Shown here one piece after another: positions 1 to 7,889 of a stretch of DNA of 15,670 nt. The notes below the pieces were generated by a model. It saw only the letters and a list, made by a program, of their open reading frames with translations. It did not search any database and was not told the origin of the DNA. The stretch's first letter is position 1; each line of letters starts with the position of its first letter. Source of the DNA: Spirochaetota bacterium (GTDB taxonomy: Bacteria; Spirochaetota; B62-G9); the NCBI GenBank assembly GCA_026990615.1, contig JALXDB010000338.1, positions 1 to 15,670 on the forward strand, written 5' to 3'. The translations under genes and the position numbers were made by a program.

Positions 1-754
1 TTGATTTCTGTCTTTTAACCAGATTTGCTATCTTTGGATTTAACTCGTAGTATAGCTCCGATGCCGATTCAGCAGGACCTGATATGATTAGAGGAGTACG
101 TGCTTCATCTATCAGTACACTGTCCACTTCGTCTACTATCGCGTAGTGATGTCCCCTCTGTACTATAAATTCTCTATCCTCCGCCATGTTATCACGGAGA
201 TAGTCAAAACCAAATTCATTGTTCGTACCGTAAGTTATATCTGCCTGGTAAGCTTTTTTTCTCTCTTCAAAGGGCATATCATGGTATAGATAGGCGACCG
301 ATAGGCCGAGGAATTCGTAGATCGGTCCCATCCATGTAGCGTCCCTTTTGGCAAGATAGTCATTAACTGTAACAAGGTGTGCTCCCTTGCCTTCAAGGGC
401 TATGAGGTATAGAGGAAGGGTGGCGACAAGGGTTTTTCCTTCACCAGTTTTCATTTCAGCTATTTTGCCCTGATACAGAGCCACTCCACCCATTAGCTGA
501 ACATCGAAATGCCTCATCCCTATTGTTCTTACAGCAGCTTCTCTAACTACAGCAAAGGCCTCGGGAAGGAGGTCGTCGAGGGTTTCTCCGGCCTGAAGAC
601 GTGCCTTGAATTCGTCGGTTTTATTCCTGAGTTCAGAGTCTGATAATGTTTTAATCTCTTTTTCTAGGCTATTTATCTTTTCTACATACGGACGAAGCCT
701 TTTTATGTCCCGTTCGTATTTACTGCCGAATATCTTAACTATTGGATTCTTCAT
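1..754 (-). CDS. secA: Preprotein translocase ATPase SecA, N-terminal part (truncated by window edge)
   Basis: SecA is the cytoplasmic motor ATPase that pushes unfolded preproteins through SecYEG. Reading leftward from the ATG at 752-754 gives about 251 residues beginning [16 protein letters not shown]. The Walker A motif MKTGEGKT lies at residues 101-108, the [11 protein letters not shown] segment at about 128-138, and Walker [20 protein letters not shown] from about 208. The frame is open to base 1, so only the first part of NBD1 and the start of the preprotein cross-linking domain are visible; full SecA is usually over 800 residues. The Shine-Dalgarno is poor: an AAGGTG lies about 14 bases upstream of the ATG. 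It is transcribed divergently from the lipoprotein at 952. Identification is secure from motif content. Confidence 0.97.
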   Translation of the reverse strand, partial: MKNPIVKIFGSKYERDIKRLRPYVEKINSLEKEIKTLSDSELRNKTDEFKARLQAGETLDDLLPEAFAVVREAAVRTIGMRHFDVQLMGGVALYQGKIAEMKTGEGKTLVATLPLYLIALEGKGAHLVTVNDYLAKRDATWMGPIYEFLGLSVAYLYHDMPFEERKKAYQADITYGTNNEFGFDYLRDNMAEDREFIVQRGHHYAIVDEVDSVLIDEARTPLIISGPAESASELYYELNPKIANLVKRQKS

Positions 755-786
755 AAAATCAAATCTAACACCTTAATATTTAAAAA

Positions 787-811
787 TCAATTCTAATAAT
801 TTTAGAATTGA
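787..811. repeat. Inverted repeat with partial direct-repeat copy in the secA/lipoprotein divergent region
   Basis: TCAATTCTA (787-795) and TAGAATTGA (803-811) form a perfect 9-bp inverted repeat around a 7-base AT-rich centre. The motif ATTCTAATAAT at 790-800 recurs as a direct repeat at 823-833, 33 bp further on, about three helical turns. The right arm overlaps a TTGACA hexamer. This arrangement is operator-like and sits between two divergent genes. Function is inferred; AT-rich DNA produces such repeats by chance fairly easily. Confidence 0.45.
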
Positions 812-835
812 CAAAACTGCCGATTCTAATAATAA
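808..835 (+). promoter_or_regulatory. Candidate sigma70-type promoter for the lipoprotein pair
   Basis: A perfect -35 hexamer TTGACA (808-813) is followed after 16 bp by TAATAA (830-835). Transcription would start near 842, leaving a leader of about 110 bases before the ATG at 952. The -35 box lies inside the right arm of the inverted repeat 787-811, so a repressor bound there would occlude it. The -10 match is moderate and other AT-rich -10-like hexamers occur nearer the gene. Confidence 0.4.
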
Positions 836-951
836 GTTTTATTTTTATATTACAATAGTCAATATTTTTCTATATCTATTTTATTCAGTTTTCAACTCTT
901 AATTAAATGCTTAAATTAATTTTTTGATAAAATATACCGGCAGGTGTGTAA

Positions 952-2325
952 ATGAAAAAGCGAAATATTTTATACCTGTATGCAGTTTTAGTAGCCCTAT
1001 TCTTTCCTATCGTACTTGGAGGTTGCGGCAGACATAGAATTTCAGAACTTAAAAAGGAACAGTTGTTTAAACTGCCAATTGGAAGCGGGATAGAAGAAGT
1101 TGGTGTGAAGAGAGAGAAAAATGGATTGTTTGTAGGCCCCGATGAGTTGAAGTTTATCAATGGCTTTTTTTACCTTGTAGACAGGGTTAACCACAAGGTG
1201 ATGAAGGTAACCACACTGGGGGATGTAATACTGGTCCTCTCAAAAGGTACACCCGAGGTTAATAAAAGTAACGATCAACTGTTGAGAACAAAGCAGAGAA
1301 AAAAATATCCATTTGATACAATCGGAAATATTGCTGTTGATAGTATAAATTCAATTTATGTGGAAAATAAGTTTATTCAAGAACCCACCGATACAAATGA
1401 AATAAATATTTTTAGTGCAAATAATGGAAATGGGAATGGAGGCGGAGAAGAGGAACATTATGTTTCGTACATTTTAAAGTTTGATAGACTGGGGAATTAT
1501 CTGTATAAGATTGGAAAAGAGGGGCGAGATGGCAATCCCTTTTACTATGTTTACAGGGTCACTGTGGATGAAAATGATAACCTGATTGTAATTACAGCGG
1601 ATGATTCATGGAGCAAATGGAATTACTACAAGTACGATAAAAACGGTAACCTGATTGCTCACAGGGTTGTGATTTCTGATGACCTTGTAAAGCTGAAAAA
1701 TAAAAATGGAAGGGCATTTTTTATAATGGACACCCTGCCGTTTTCCACAAAGAATTACCTGGTTTACTGGATATCCACCTATGAGACCCTTTACGATACA
1801 AAGAAGATGAAAGAAGAGGAGCATCTGTGGGGAGAGGAGATTGAAATAGATAAGCTCGAGAAGAAGATCAACAAAGAGAAAAAGATTGGAGAAAAATACA
1901 AAAGAGACCTTTTGTACTACAAACTGGTGTTCTACAACCTTGATACCCATAAAATTGAGAAAACTTATATATGGGAAAACAGAAGGGGAAACAAAATTGA
2001 AACAACCCAGGAGTTTATAGGGATGGATAGGTATGGAGATGGATTTTTATGGAAGTATATAAATTCGACTACCTCGATTGTTACGATATTCAAACCAGAT
2101 GGAACGATTATCGCAAAAAGAAGCTTTAAGTTTGAGAAAGATGGAATATGGCAGGATATGACGGTAAACAGGGATGGCTCTATGTGTGCACTTAAAGTTG
2201 GAAAAAAGTATGTCTATTTCTACAGATGGAGAAGCGATGAACTTATAAATACATTCGAGCAGAAAAAGAGTTTCAAAGAAATTATAAAAGAAAAGATTGA
2301 GGCCTTTAAAAATGCAAATAAATAG
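952..2325 (+). CDS. Putative lipoprotein with NHL-like beta-propeller
   Basis: No specific function is recognised. The 457-residue product starts MKKRNILYLY, has a hydrophobic segment at about 8-22 and a lipobox L22-G-G-C25, so Cys25 is the probable lipidation site. The mature part has repeated propeller-like strands: YLVDRVNHKVMKV (about 74-86), IGNIAVDSINSIYV (124-137), ILKFDRLGNYLYKIG (174-188), VTVDENDNLIVI (203-214), KYDKNGNLI (227-235), TIFKPDGTII (378-387). These resemble NHL or six-bladed propeller units. A Gly/Asn-rich loop lies at 157-168 and a charged, possibly coiled stretch at about 284-320. Start: AGGTG at 942-946, 5 bases before the ATG. It resembles large propeller lipoproteins I recall from spirochaetes, but this was not checked. 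It is probably co-transcribed with the gene at 2387. Confidence 0.8.
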   Translation: MKKRNILYLYAVLVALFFPIVLGGCGRHRISELKKEQLFKLPIGSGIEEVGVKREKNGLFVGPDELKFINGFFYLVDRVNHKVMKVTTLGDVILVLSKGTPEVNKSNDQLLRTKQRKKYPFDTIGNIAVDSINSIYVENKFIQEPTDTNEINIFSANNGNGNGGGEEEHYVSYILKFDRLGNYLYKIGKEGRDGNPFYYVYRVTVDENDNLIVITADDSWSKWNYYKYDKNGNLIAHRVVISDDLVKLKNKNGRAFFIMDTLPFSTKNYLVYWISTYETLYDTKKMKEEEHLWGEEIEIDKLEKKINKEKKIGEKYKRDLLYYKLVFYNLDTHKIEKTYIWENRRGNKIETTQEFIGMDRYGDGFLWKYINSTTSIVTIFKPDGTIIAKRSFKFEKDGIWQDMTVNRDGSMCALKVGKKYVYFYRWRSDELINTFEQKKSFKEIIKEKIEAFKNANK

Positions 2326-2386
2326 ATTCGAGGAGTATTTTTAGTTATCTATCGGTTTAGATTTTTGGGAGATATGTTCTCTGGCT

Positions 2387-2971
2387 ATGAAAGATAAAAA
2401 TGAAGGCAGTGTTGACGGTGAAGGAAAAAGACACAGTTTAAATCCAGAACAGGATTTAATTTTCTACTACAACAGAGATGAAAGGCTAAAAAAACTTCAC
2501 AGAACCCTTGAGACAAAACATACCGGTTTTTTTAAATCCAAGAGAAGCAGACGGCTTTTGGTTTTATTTATTGATATAGTAATTATTGCTGTTGTTATCT
2601 ATATAATAAACAGGCCAACCAATGTTTATGAGGTGAAATCTATTGATAATTTAAAATATGAATTAAATATCAGCGGTGTCAGAGGACACAGGGTAATGTT
2701 TGCGGTAACAGTAAGCAATACCGGATCCAATAAGATAGATCTATCCAATAAATCATCCGTAGTGTTAAAGATAGTTGGAAAGGGAAGTGGTGGGTATAAC
2801 ACATCAAAAAAATTTCAGGATGCAACGCTGGGAAAAAACGAGAGCACTTCCGTTGTTTTTATGATAGATGAAAAAAAATTACCCAGGTATGGGGAGGTAT
2901 CCATCTACATTGACCAAGACCCATCGCCTATCTTTAAAAGAAAGGTCAGATTTTACTATTACAAAATGTAA
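2387..2971 (+). CDS. Single-pass membrane protein of unknown function
   Basis: The 194-residue product is not assigned to a family. The N-terminal 55 or so residues are hydrophilic and contain DLIFYYNRDERLKKLHRTLE (about 23-42), followed by a basic KSKRSRR stretch and one transmembrane helix at about 57-75. The positive residues before the helix suggest the N-terminus stays in the cytoplasm. The C-terminal 115 or so residues outside the membrane are rich in alternating strands, such as RVMFAVTVSNTGSNKIDLS and STSVVFMIDEKKL, like an immunoglobulin-type beta sandwich. It lies 61 bases after the propeller lipoprotein with no terminator between, so the two probably form an operon. A GGGAGA lies at 2367-2372, 14 bases upstream of the ATG, longer than usual; a CTG at 2381 is in frame and better spaced, so the start is uncertain. 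Confidence 0.72.
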   Translation: MKDKNEGSVDGEGKRHSLNPEQDLIFYYNRDERLKKLHRTLETKHTGFFKSKRSRRLLVLFIDIVIIAVVIYIINRPTNVYEVKSIDNLKYELNISGVRGHRVMFAVTVSNTGSNKIDLSNKSSVVLKIVGKGSGGYNTSKKFQDATLGKNESTSVVFMIDEKKLPRYGEVSIYIDQDPSPIFKRKVRFYYYKM

Positions 2972-3700
2972 ACATCAGTTGTATTAACAGGCTGGCCTTA
3001 ACTTAATAAATATTTTACTAAAAATGTATGATTTACTTAAACTAAATCAGATAGATGAGAAAATAATAGAGTCCCATCTCCATTAATTTAATAAAAGTTT
3101 GAAATAGACAGTATATTTTTATGTTTGGGATATTGCTACATAAATATTAATGTTTTTGGATAGATTTAGGGTTTCGTCTCTGTAAAGCCAAAATCTTTTA
3201 CAATATTTGAAGTGTAAAAATGGTAAAGTCATACAGCAGCTTATATATATTGTTTTCTGTTTTCTTCTCATCTTTGCAATTATCCGATACTTTTAATACG
3301 ATGAGATTATGATCTTGGACGGCATAAAACCTGGCCTGTTTCAACCTGTTTTGATCATTTTAGTTATGATTGATTATTGGAGATAGGCCTTGCGTTTTTC
3401 CTTGCTGTACTTAATAATCATAAGCATTTACAATAAATTATAAATTTAAGCAATTTTTTGCCTGTATATTTAAGATCTTTAAACTCACACCAGTTTATTT
3501 ACTTTTTCATGATTTTCACCAGATGTTTATGTTATTTTAATTACTCGAATTACTAATTTTCAATTAGCTCAAAACGGTGATCCATGATGTGATGGCGGAT
3601 CTTAAACTCTATGTTTATTTTACTGATTGAAAAAAATGTTATTGATTTTCAGAAAATTGAATATTATTTAAATAAATCCCATGTTAAAGGAGTTGAAGAT
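2972..3700. other. Gene-poor AT-rich interval upstream of pfp
   Basis: About 730 bases with stops in all frames and no ORF I would defend. It contains small imperfect inverted repeats, for example CTAATT (3553-3558) with AATTAG (3562-3567) and GATCC (3579-3583) with GGATC (3597-3601), but no clear terminator, tRNA or riboswitch. An open frame runs into pfp from 3611. Its first 30 codons lack a good ribosome site and do not resemble phosphofructokinase, so they are treated as leader. A decayed gene or small RNA is possible but not shown. Confidence 0.5.
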
Positions 3701-4990
3701 ATGGCAGGTCCAAAAGGCAACGCTGTTATAGGACAATCAGGAGGCCCGACTGCAGTAATTAACAGAAGCTTCATAGGAGCAATTGTTGAGGCAAGAAAAC
3801 ATGAAGAGATCCTTGAATTCTACGGTGCAAGGCACGGAATTCAGGGAATGTTAAACAATGAGTATGTACCGCTGTTTGAACAGCCCAATTTTGTGCTTCA
3901 GCAGATAGCAAACACTCCCGCCGCTGCTCTAGGGTCTATAAGGCACAAACCCACGAAAGAGGAGTGTCTAAAGATCTTTGACAATTTTAAAAAGATGAAT
4001 GTCAGGTATTTTTTCTATATCGGTGGAAACGATTCCGCTGAAACAGCCTACATAATAAACAGTTATGCGGCGGAAGAAGGGTATGAACTGAGAGTCGTAC
4101 ATATTCCGAAAACTATAGACAATGACCTTCTGGTTACAGATCATTGCCCAGGTTATGGCAGTGCTGCAAGGTATGTAGCTTCTGCATTTATTGGAGACAA
4201 TGAGGATAACAGGGCATTGAAGGGTGTTAAAATAAATGTTTGTATGGGAAGAAACGCTGGATTCCTCACAGCAGCAAGTCTGCTGGCAAAACAATATCCC
4301 AAAGATGGACCTCATCTTGTCTATATTCCAGAGGTTGCTTTTAATCTTGACAAATTTCTCGATGATGTTGATAGGACCTTTAAAGAGCATGGACGAGCTT
4401 TAATAGCTGTATCCGAAGGTATTAATAAACAGGGAATATACAACCTGAAACCCGGAGAGAAGCCTGAATATATGTCCCAGTGGTTGAATAGCTTTGTTCA
4501 GATTAATCTTCCAAAGAAATACCTACCGAAGGGTGATAATAAAACGGTGGAGGTAGACTCACACGGCAATGTAAGTTTAAGCGGCTCGGGAATGCTCGGC
4601 GATATTCTCGCACTGATAGTAAAGAGCAGCCTTAACATCAAAAGAGTGAGGGCAGATACGCTCGGCTATCCTCAGAGATCGTTCCCTCTGGCAATCTCTG
4701 AAGTTGATGCCTACGAAGCTTACAAAGTGGGAGTGGATGCAGTAGTAGCAGCAGTTCAGAACAATTTTGATGAGGGCAGCATAGCTATAAGGAGAATTGA
4801 AGATAAGGGAAAGTATGAGATCGAAACATTTGTAACTCCACTTCAGAGTGTGCAGAGAAACACAAAGAGTTTTCCAAAAGAATGGATCAAAGAAGACGGA
4901 ACGATCGATGAGAGAAAGTTCAGGGAATATGCTAGCCCGCTGGTTGGCGAGCTGCCCATGGCTGGAAGATTTGTTAAAGCTATATTTTAA
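3701..4990 (+). CDS. pfp: PPi-type phosphofructokinase (diphosphate--fructose-6-phosphate 1-phosphotransferase)
   Basis: The enzyme interconverts fructose 6-phosphate and fructose 1,6-bisphosphate in glycolysis, probably with pyrophosphate as phosphoryl donor. The 429-residue protein shows GQSGGPTAVIN (11-21), GGNDS (108-112), PKTIDND (136-142, with the catalytic Asp) and MGRNAGFLT (182-190). PPi preference is inferred from Asp111, where ATP enzymes have Gly (E. coli 104), and from Lys137 in PKTIDND, where ATP enzymes have Gly (E. coli 124). Oddly, Asn110 replaces the usual Asp of GGDD/GGDG. The start at 3701 is chosen because AAAGGAG (3686-3692) lies 8 bases upstream; an in-frame ATG at 3611 would add 30 unrelated residues. 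It appears monocistronic, ending at a strong terminator. Confidence 0.92.
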   Translation: MAGPKGNAVIGQSGGPTAVINRSFIGAIVEARKHEEILEFYGARHGIQGMLNNEYVPLFEQPNFVLQQIANTPAAALGSIRHKPTKEECLKIFDNFKKMNVRYFFYIGGNDSAETAYIINSYAAEEGYELRVVHIPKTIDNDLLVTDHCPGYGSAARYVASAFIGDNEDNRALKGVKINVCMGRNAGFLTAASLLAKQYPKDGPHLVYIPEVAFNLDKFLDDVDRTFKEHGRALIAVSEGINKQGIYNLKPGEKPEYMSQWLNSFVQINLPKKYLPKGDNKTVEVDSHGNVSLSGSGMLGDILALIVKSSLNIKRVRADTLGYPQRSFPLAISEVDAYEAYKVGVDAVVAAVQNNFDEGSIAIRRIEDKGKYEIETFVTPLQSVQRNTKSFPKEWIKEDGTIDERKFREYASPLVGELPMAGRFVKAIF

Positions 4991-5005
4991 ATTTAAGACT
5001 TTAAT

Positions 5006-5037
5006 GCAGGGCAGGGATGTTAACCTGCCCTGTTTTT
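5006..5037 (+). terminator. Rho-independent terminator after pfp
   Basis: A perfect 9-bp stem CAGGGCAGG (5007-5015) / CCTGCCCTG (5024-5032), with an 8-base loop, is followed at once by TTTTT (5033-5037). It starts 16 bases after the pfp stop and is by far the most GC-rich hairpin in the window. Only about 29 bases separate it from the tonB start, so it could also act on transcripts entering tonB. Confidence 0.9.
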
Positions 5038-5066
5038 AATACACAATCCCTTTAGAAAAGTTTGAT

Positions 5067-5867
5067 GTGTTCAACCTCAATTTAAAAAGAATTTTGCCTG
5101 ATTTTATCCGCACCCATACATTACTGGTATCTATAATTGCCTCTCTGATAATACATGCTGTAGTTCTGATGTTTATAGGGAGCATATTTCCTGTGAAGAG
5201 TAAATATCCTGCTAAGACAAAAGAGTTTGCTTCGGTTGTAAGGATAACCTTTGTTGGATCGAGTAAACAGAAAACCTATAAAAAAAAGACAGTATCCAGT
5301 AGTACAGTAAAGAGAAGTAAAGTTTCAAAAAAAGTCTTACAAAAAGAAAAAAATGAGAGGATATTTAAAAAGGATAGCACTGTAAAGAACATTCAGAAAG
5401 AGAGAACGGTAGAGAAATTAAAGAACCTAGAAACAAAATACACGGGCAAGGTAAAACAGGAGGTAGAACAGGCTACAAAACTTGAGGCCGAACAATCATT
5501 TAAAAAGTTAAGTGAAAATAATAACTCAGCGGTTTTGAAGAATGGATTCAACAAGAGACCTGAAAGTGCTATCGGAGAGAAATCACCGATAGGAGTAGTA
5601 TACCCGGATTTTACTGTTAATAAAAAACCGATATATCCCAGAATAGCAAGACTTAAGGGATACGAGGGGACGGTATATCTTAGGATTAAGATTAACGGTG
5701 AGGGAAAAGTAATATATTCAACTGTGGAAAAAAGTTCTGGATATGATATCCTGGATAGATCGGCTCTTAAAGCATCATTAAAATGGAAGTTCAAACCTGC
5801 TTTGAAAAATGGAGTGCCTGTTGTAACAACAATACTTGTGCCTGTGGTTTTTAAACTGGAAAATTGA
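5067..5867 (+). CDS. tonB: TonB family energy-transducing protein
   Basis: TonB spans the periplasm and carries proton-motive energy from ExbB/ExbD in the inner membrane to outer-membrane transporters. The 266-residue product has a short cytoplasmic N-terminus, one membrane helix at about 18-41, and a C-terminal TonB domain at about 182-266 (KKPIYPRIARLKGYEG, then GYDILDRSALKASLKWKFKPA). Inside the helix, S26-L-I-I-H30 matches the SxxxH motif (Ser16/His20 in E. coli TonB) needed for coupling. The linker (about 45-165) is rich in Lys, Glu and Ser rather than the usual Pro-Lys repeats. The start is GTG at 5067; an ATG at 5065 is out of frame and soon stops. No clear Shine-Dalgarno is visible. 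No exbB, exbD or receptor gene lies nearby, so its partner is unknown. Confidence 0.88.
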   Translation: MFNLNLKRILPDFIRTHTLLVSIIASLIIHAVVLMFIGSIFPVKSKYPAKTKEFASVVRITFVGSSKQKTYKKKTVSSSTVKRSKVSKKVLQKEKNERIFKKDSTVKNIQKERTVEKLKNLETKYTGKVKQEVEQATKLEAEQSFKKLSENNNSAVLKNGFNKRPESAIGEKSPIGVVYPDFTVNKKPIYPRIARLKGYEGTVYLRIKINGEGKVIYSTVEKSSGYDILDRSALKASLKWKFKPALKNGVPVVTTILVPVVFKLEN

Positions 5868-6026
5868 ATTCATTAAAAATAATCCCTGAGATACCTCCTT
5901 TATCTGTTTTATTTTAATACTTTTTGAAGCAAATTAATATTCAGTTAATGTAAATAATTACAAAATAATATAGAATAAAAAAATGTTGAGTATTAAATTA
6001 CTATTATGCTACATCTGGAAAGGGCA

Positions 6027-7889
6027 ATGAATAATAAAATGGATAAGAGATTTATTTTTATTTTTCTTCTGTTGTTTATCCTATTTGTACCCCTTATGGT
6101 ATTCGGTGACAATGTTGATGCTATGACAAACTTCTCTCTTGGGTTCTACTACCTTTACGAAAACAAATTTCCGGAGGCAAAGGATGCGTTTTTAAAGGCA
6201 TTAAAAGAGGAGTCGTATCCTCCGCCGGAGATATACTCGATGCTTGCCGAGATAACCAATATGATGGGTGAGAGAGAAGAATCAAAAAAATATGCTCAAA
6301 AGGCCCTTGAACTAAATCCCGATGATGAGACATCGTTAAGAATACTTTCATATATTCTTTTTGATGAGGGAAACTACAGTGAAGCAAAAAGATATCTTGA
6401 AAAATTGTACAGGAATAATCCCGATAATTTACAGATAATGATAACTCTGTCAAAGGTCTACCACGAGCTGAAACTTGATGACAAATTGATTGATCTTTAC
6501 AGGAAAATACTTGCAAAAAATCCTGGATTAATAGACGTAAGACTGAATCTTGGATATCTGTATACAAAAAAGGGTATGCTTGAACTGGCGAAAAAGGAAT
6601 ACTCGGAGGTTTTGAAATATGACCCGACAAACGAAAAAGCGATATTTTACCTGACTTATATAAATTTAAGCCAGGGGAATACAGGTGAGGCACTGGAACT
6701 TTTCAAAAAGCTAGATAATAAGAATCTTCTAAATGATGAGATGCTCGAAGATTATGCTGCCAACCTGTTCATAGAAGGACAGGACCCCCAGCCTGTTCTA
6801 TCAAGAATAAAGGATAAAAGTAAGATATCAAACCTTACAAGGGCTATCATCAATTTCGAAAAGGGAAGATACAGCGAGGCTAAAGAGTTATTTGAGAAAT
6901 CCATAAAGGATGATATTAACGTAATAGCTTCCTACACCGGACTTATTAAGATTGCGGAGCTTAGAAAAGATATTGATATGGAAAAAAAGTGGCGTTTTAT
7001 GCTTGCCAATGAGTATTTAAAACTCGGTATGTATGAAAAGGCCCTCAAAGAAGCAAAGAATGTTGAGCTTATGGATCCGAATTATCTGGAAAACAGGTAT
7101 CTTCTGGGTGATATTTACAGTGCAATGGGAATGATAGACAGGGCGTTGGATAACTACATCTATTTCTCCAAACACAGCGAAGAGAAAGGAGACGTATTTA
7201 TAAAGATAGGACTTCTTTACGATGAAAAGAACGAGTATTTAAATGCGATCGAGAGTTTTAAAAAGGCCCTTAGCTACTTTCCAAAAGATGACAAGCTGTA
7301 TTTCTTTATTGGAATCGAATACAGGTATCTTAAAAGATATAGGGAGGCATTAAAAGCCTTTAAAGAGGCCATCCGGCTAAACGAAAAGAATCCCAAGTAC
7401 TTTTTTAACGCCGGTGTATGTCTCGAAAGAATGGGTAATATTTCTGAAGCAATAAAATATCTTGATGAATCTGTAAAACTTAACGGCAATGACCCGATTG
7501 TTTTAAACTATCTTGGATATTTACTGGCCGATAGCGGTACAAGACTGAACGAAGCGAAAAAATACATAGAGAAAGCGCTTAGTAAGGAACCTGAAAATTC
7601 GGCTTATCTTGACAGCATGGGATGGGTTTACTACAGGATGGGTGATTATGAAAGGGCCCGAGAGTATGTGGAAAAGGCAATTAAGAATTTAAATCCTGAA
7701 AGTGGTGACGAGGAGAATTATATCATATATGAACACCTGGGTGATATCTACCTGAAGCTGGGTTTAAAGATAAAGGCAATTAATACATGGCAGAAAGCAC
7801 TTAAAATTAAAAGTGTTGAAAGGATTATTGAGAAGATAGAAAATGTAAAAAGAACATTAAACGGAGTTGGAGATGAAGAGGGGAATTAG
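6027..7889 (+). CDS. Exported tetratricopeptide-repeat protein
   Basis: A protein of about 620 residues with an N-terminal hydrophobic segment (FIFIFLLLFILFVPLMVFG) that reads as a signal peptide or anchor. It is followed by TPR units over nearly the whole length, e.g. FSLGFYYLYENKFPEAKDAF and YFFIGIEYRYLKRYREALKA. The last repeats include LGYLLADSG and YLDSMGWVYYRMGDYERARE, typical of large TPR proteins beside LolB-like lipoproteins. TPRs are protein-binding scaffolds, so a periplasmic assembly role is likely but the partner is unknown. The start is ambiguous: ATG 6006, 6027 and 6039 are all in frame. 6027 is preferred because GGAAAGGG (6017-6024) precedes it, though the spacing is tight. 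The 3' end overlaps the next gene by 17 bases, indicating translational coupling. Confidence 0.88.
   Translation: MNNKMDKRFIFIFLLLFILFVPLMVFGDNVDAMTNFSLGFYYLYENKFPEAKDAFLKALKEESYPPPEIYSMLAEITNMMGEREESKKYAQKALELNPDDETSLRILSYILFDEGNYSEAKRYLEKLYRNNPDNLQIMITLSKVYHELKLDDKLIDLYRKILAKNPGLIDVRLNLGYLYTKKGMLELAKKEYSEVLKYDPTNEKAIFYLTYINLSQGNTGEALELFKKLDNKNLLNDEMLEDYAANLFIEGQDPQPVLSRIKDKSKISNLTRAIINFEKGRYSEAKELFEKSIKDDINVIASYTGLIKIAELRKDIDMEKKWRFMLANEYLKLGMYEKALKEAKNVELMDPNYLENRYLLGDIYSAMGMIDRALDNYIYFSKHSEEKGDVFIKIGLLYDEKNEYLNAIESFKKALSYFPKDDKLYFFIGIEYRYLKRYREALKAFKEAIRLNEKNPKYFFNAGVCLERMGNISEAIKYLDESVKLNGNDPIVLNYLGYLLADSGTRLNEAKKYIEKALSKEPENSAYLDSMGWVYYRMGDYERAREYVEKAIKNLNPESGDEENYIIYEHLGDIYLKLGLKIKAINTWQKALKIKSVERIIEKIENVKRTLNGVGDEEGN

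Noticed and set aside
3220..3312. 30-residue hydrophobic ORF in the gap before pfp
   Set aside because: No ribosome site and no recognisable features; chance ORF in AT-rich DNA.
3611..3700. 30-residue N-terminal extension of the phosphofructokinase
   Set aside because: No ribosome site at 3611 and no family-like residues; AAAGGAG precedes the ATG at 3701.
6121..6693. 190-codon antisense ORF within the TPR gene
   Set aside because: Shadow of the real TPR frame; no signal, motif or ribosome site, and the TPR repeats fully explain the sequence.
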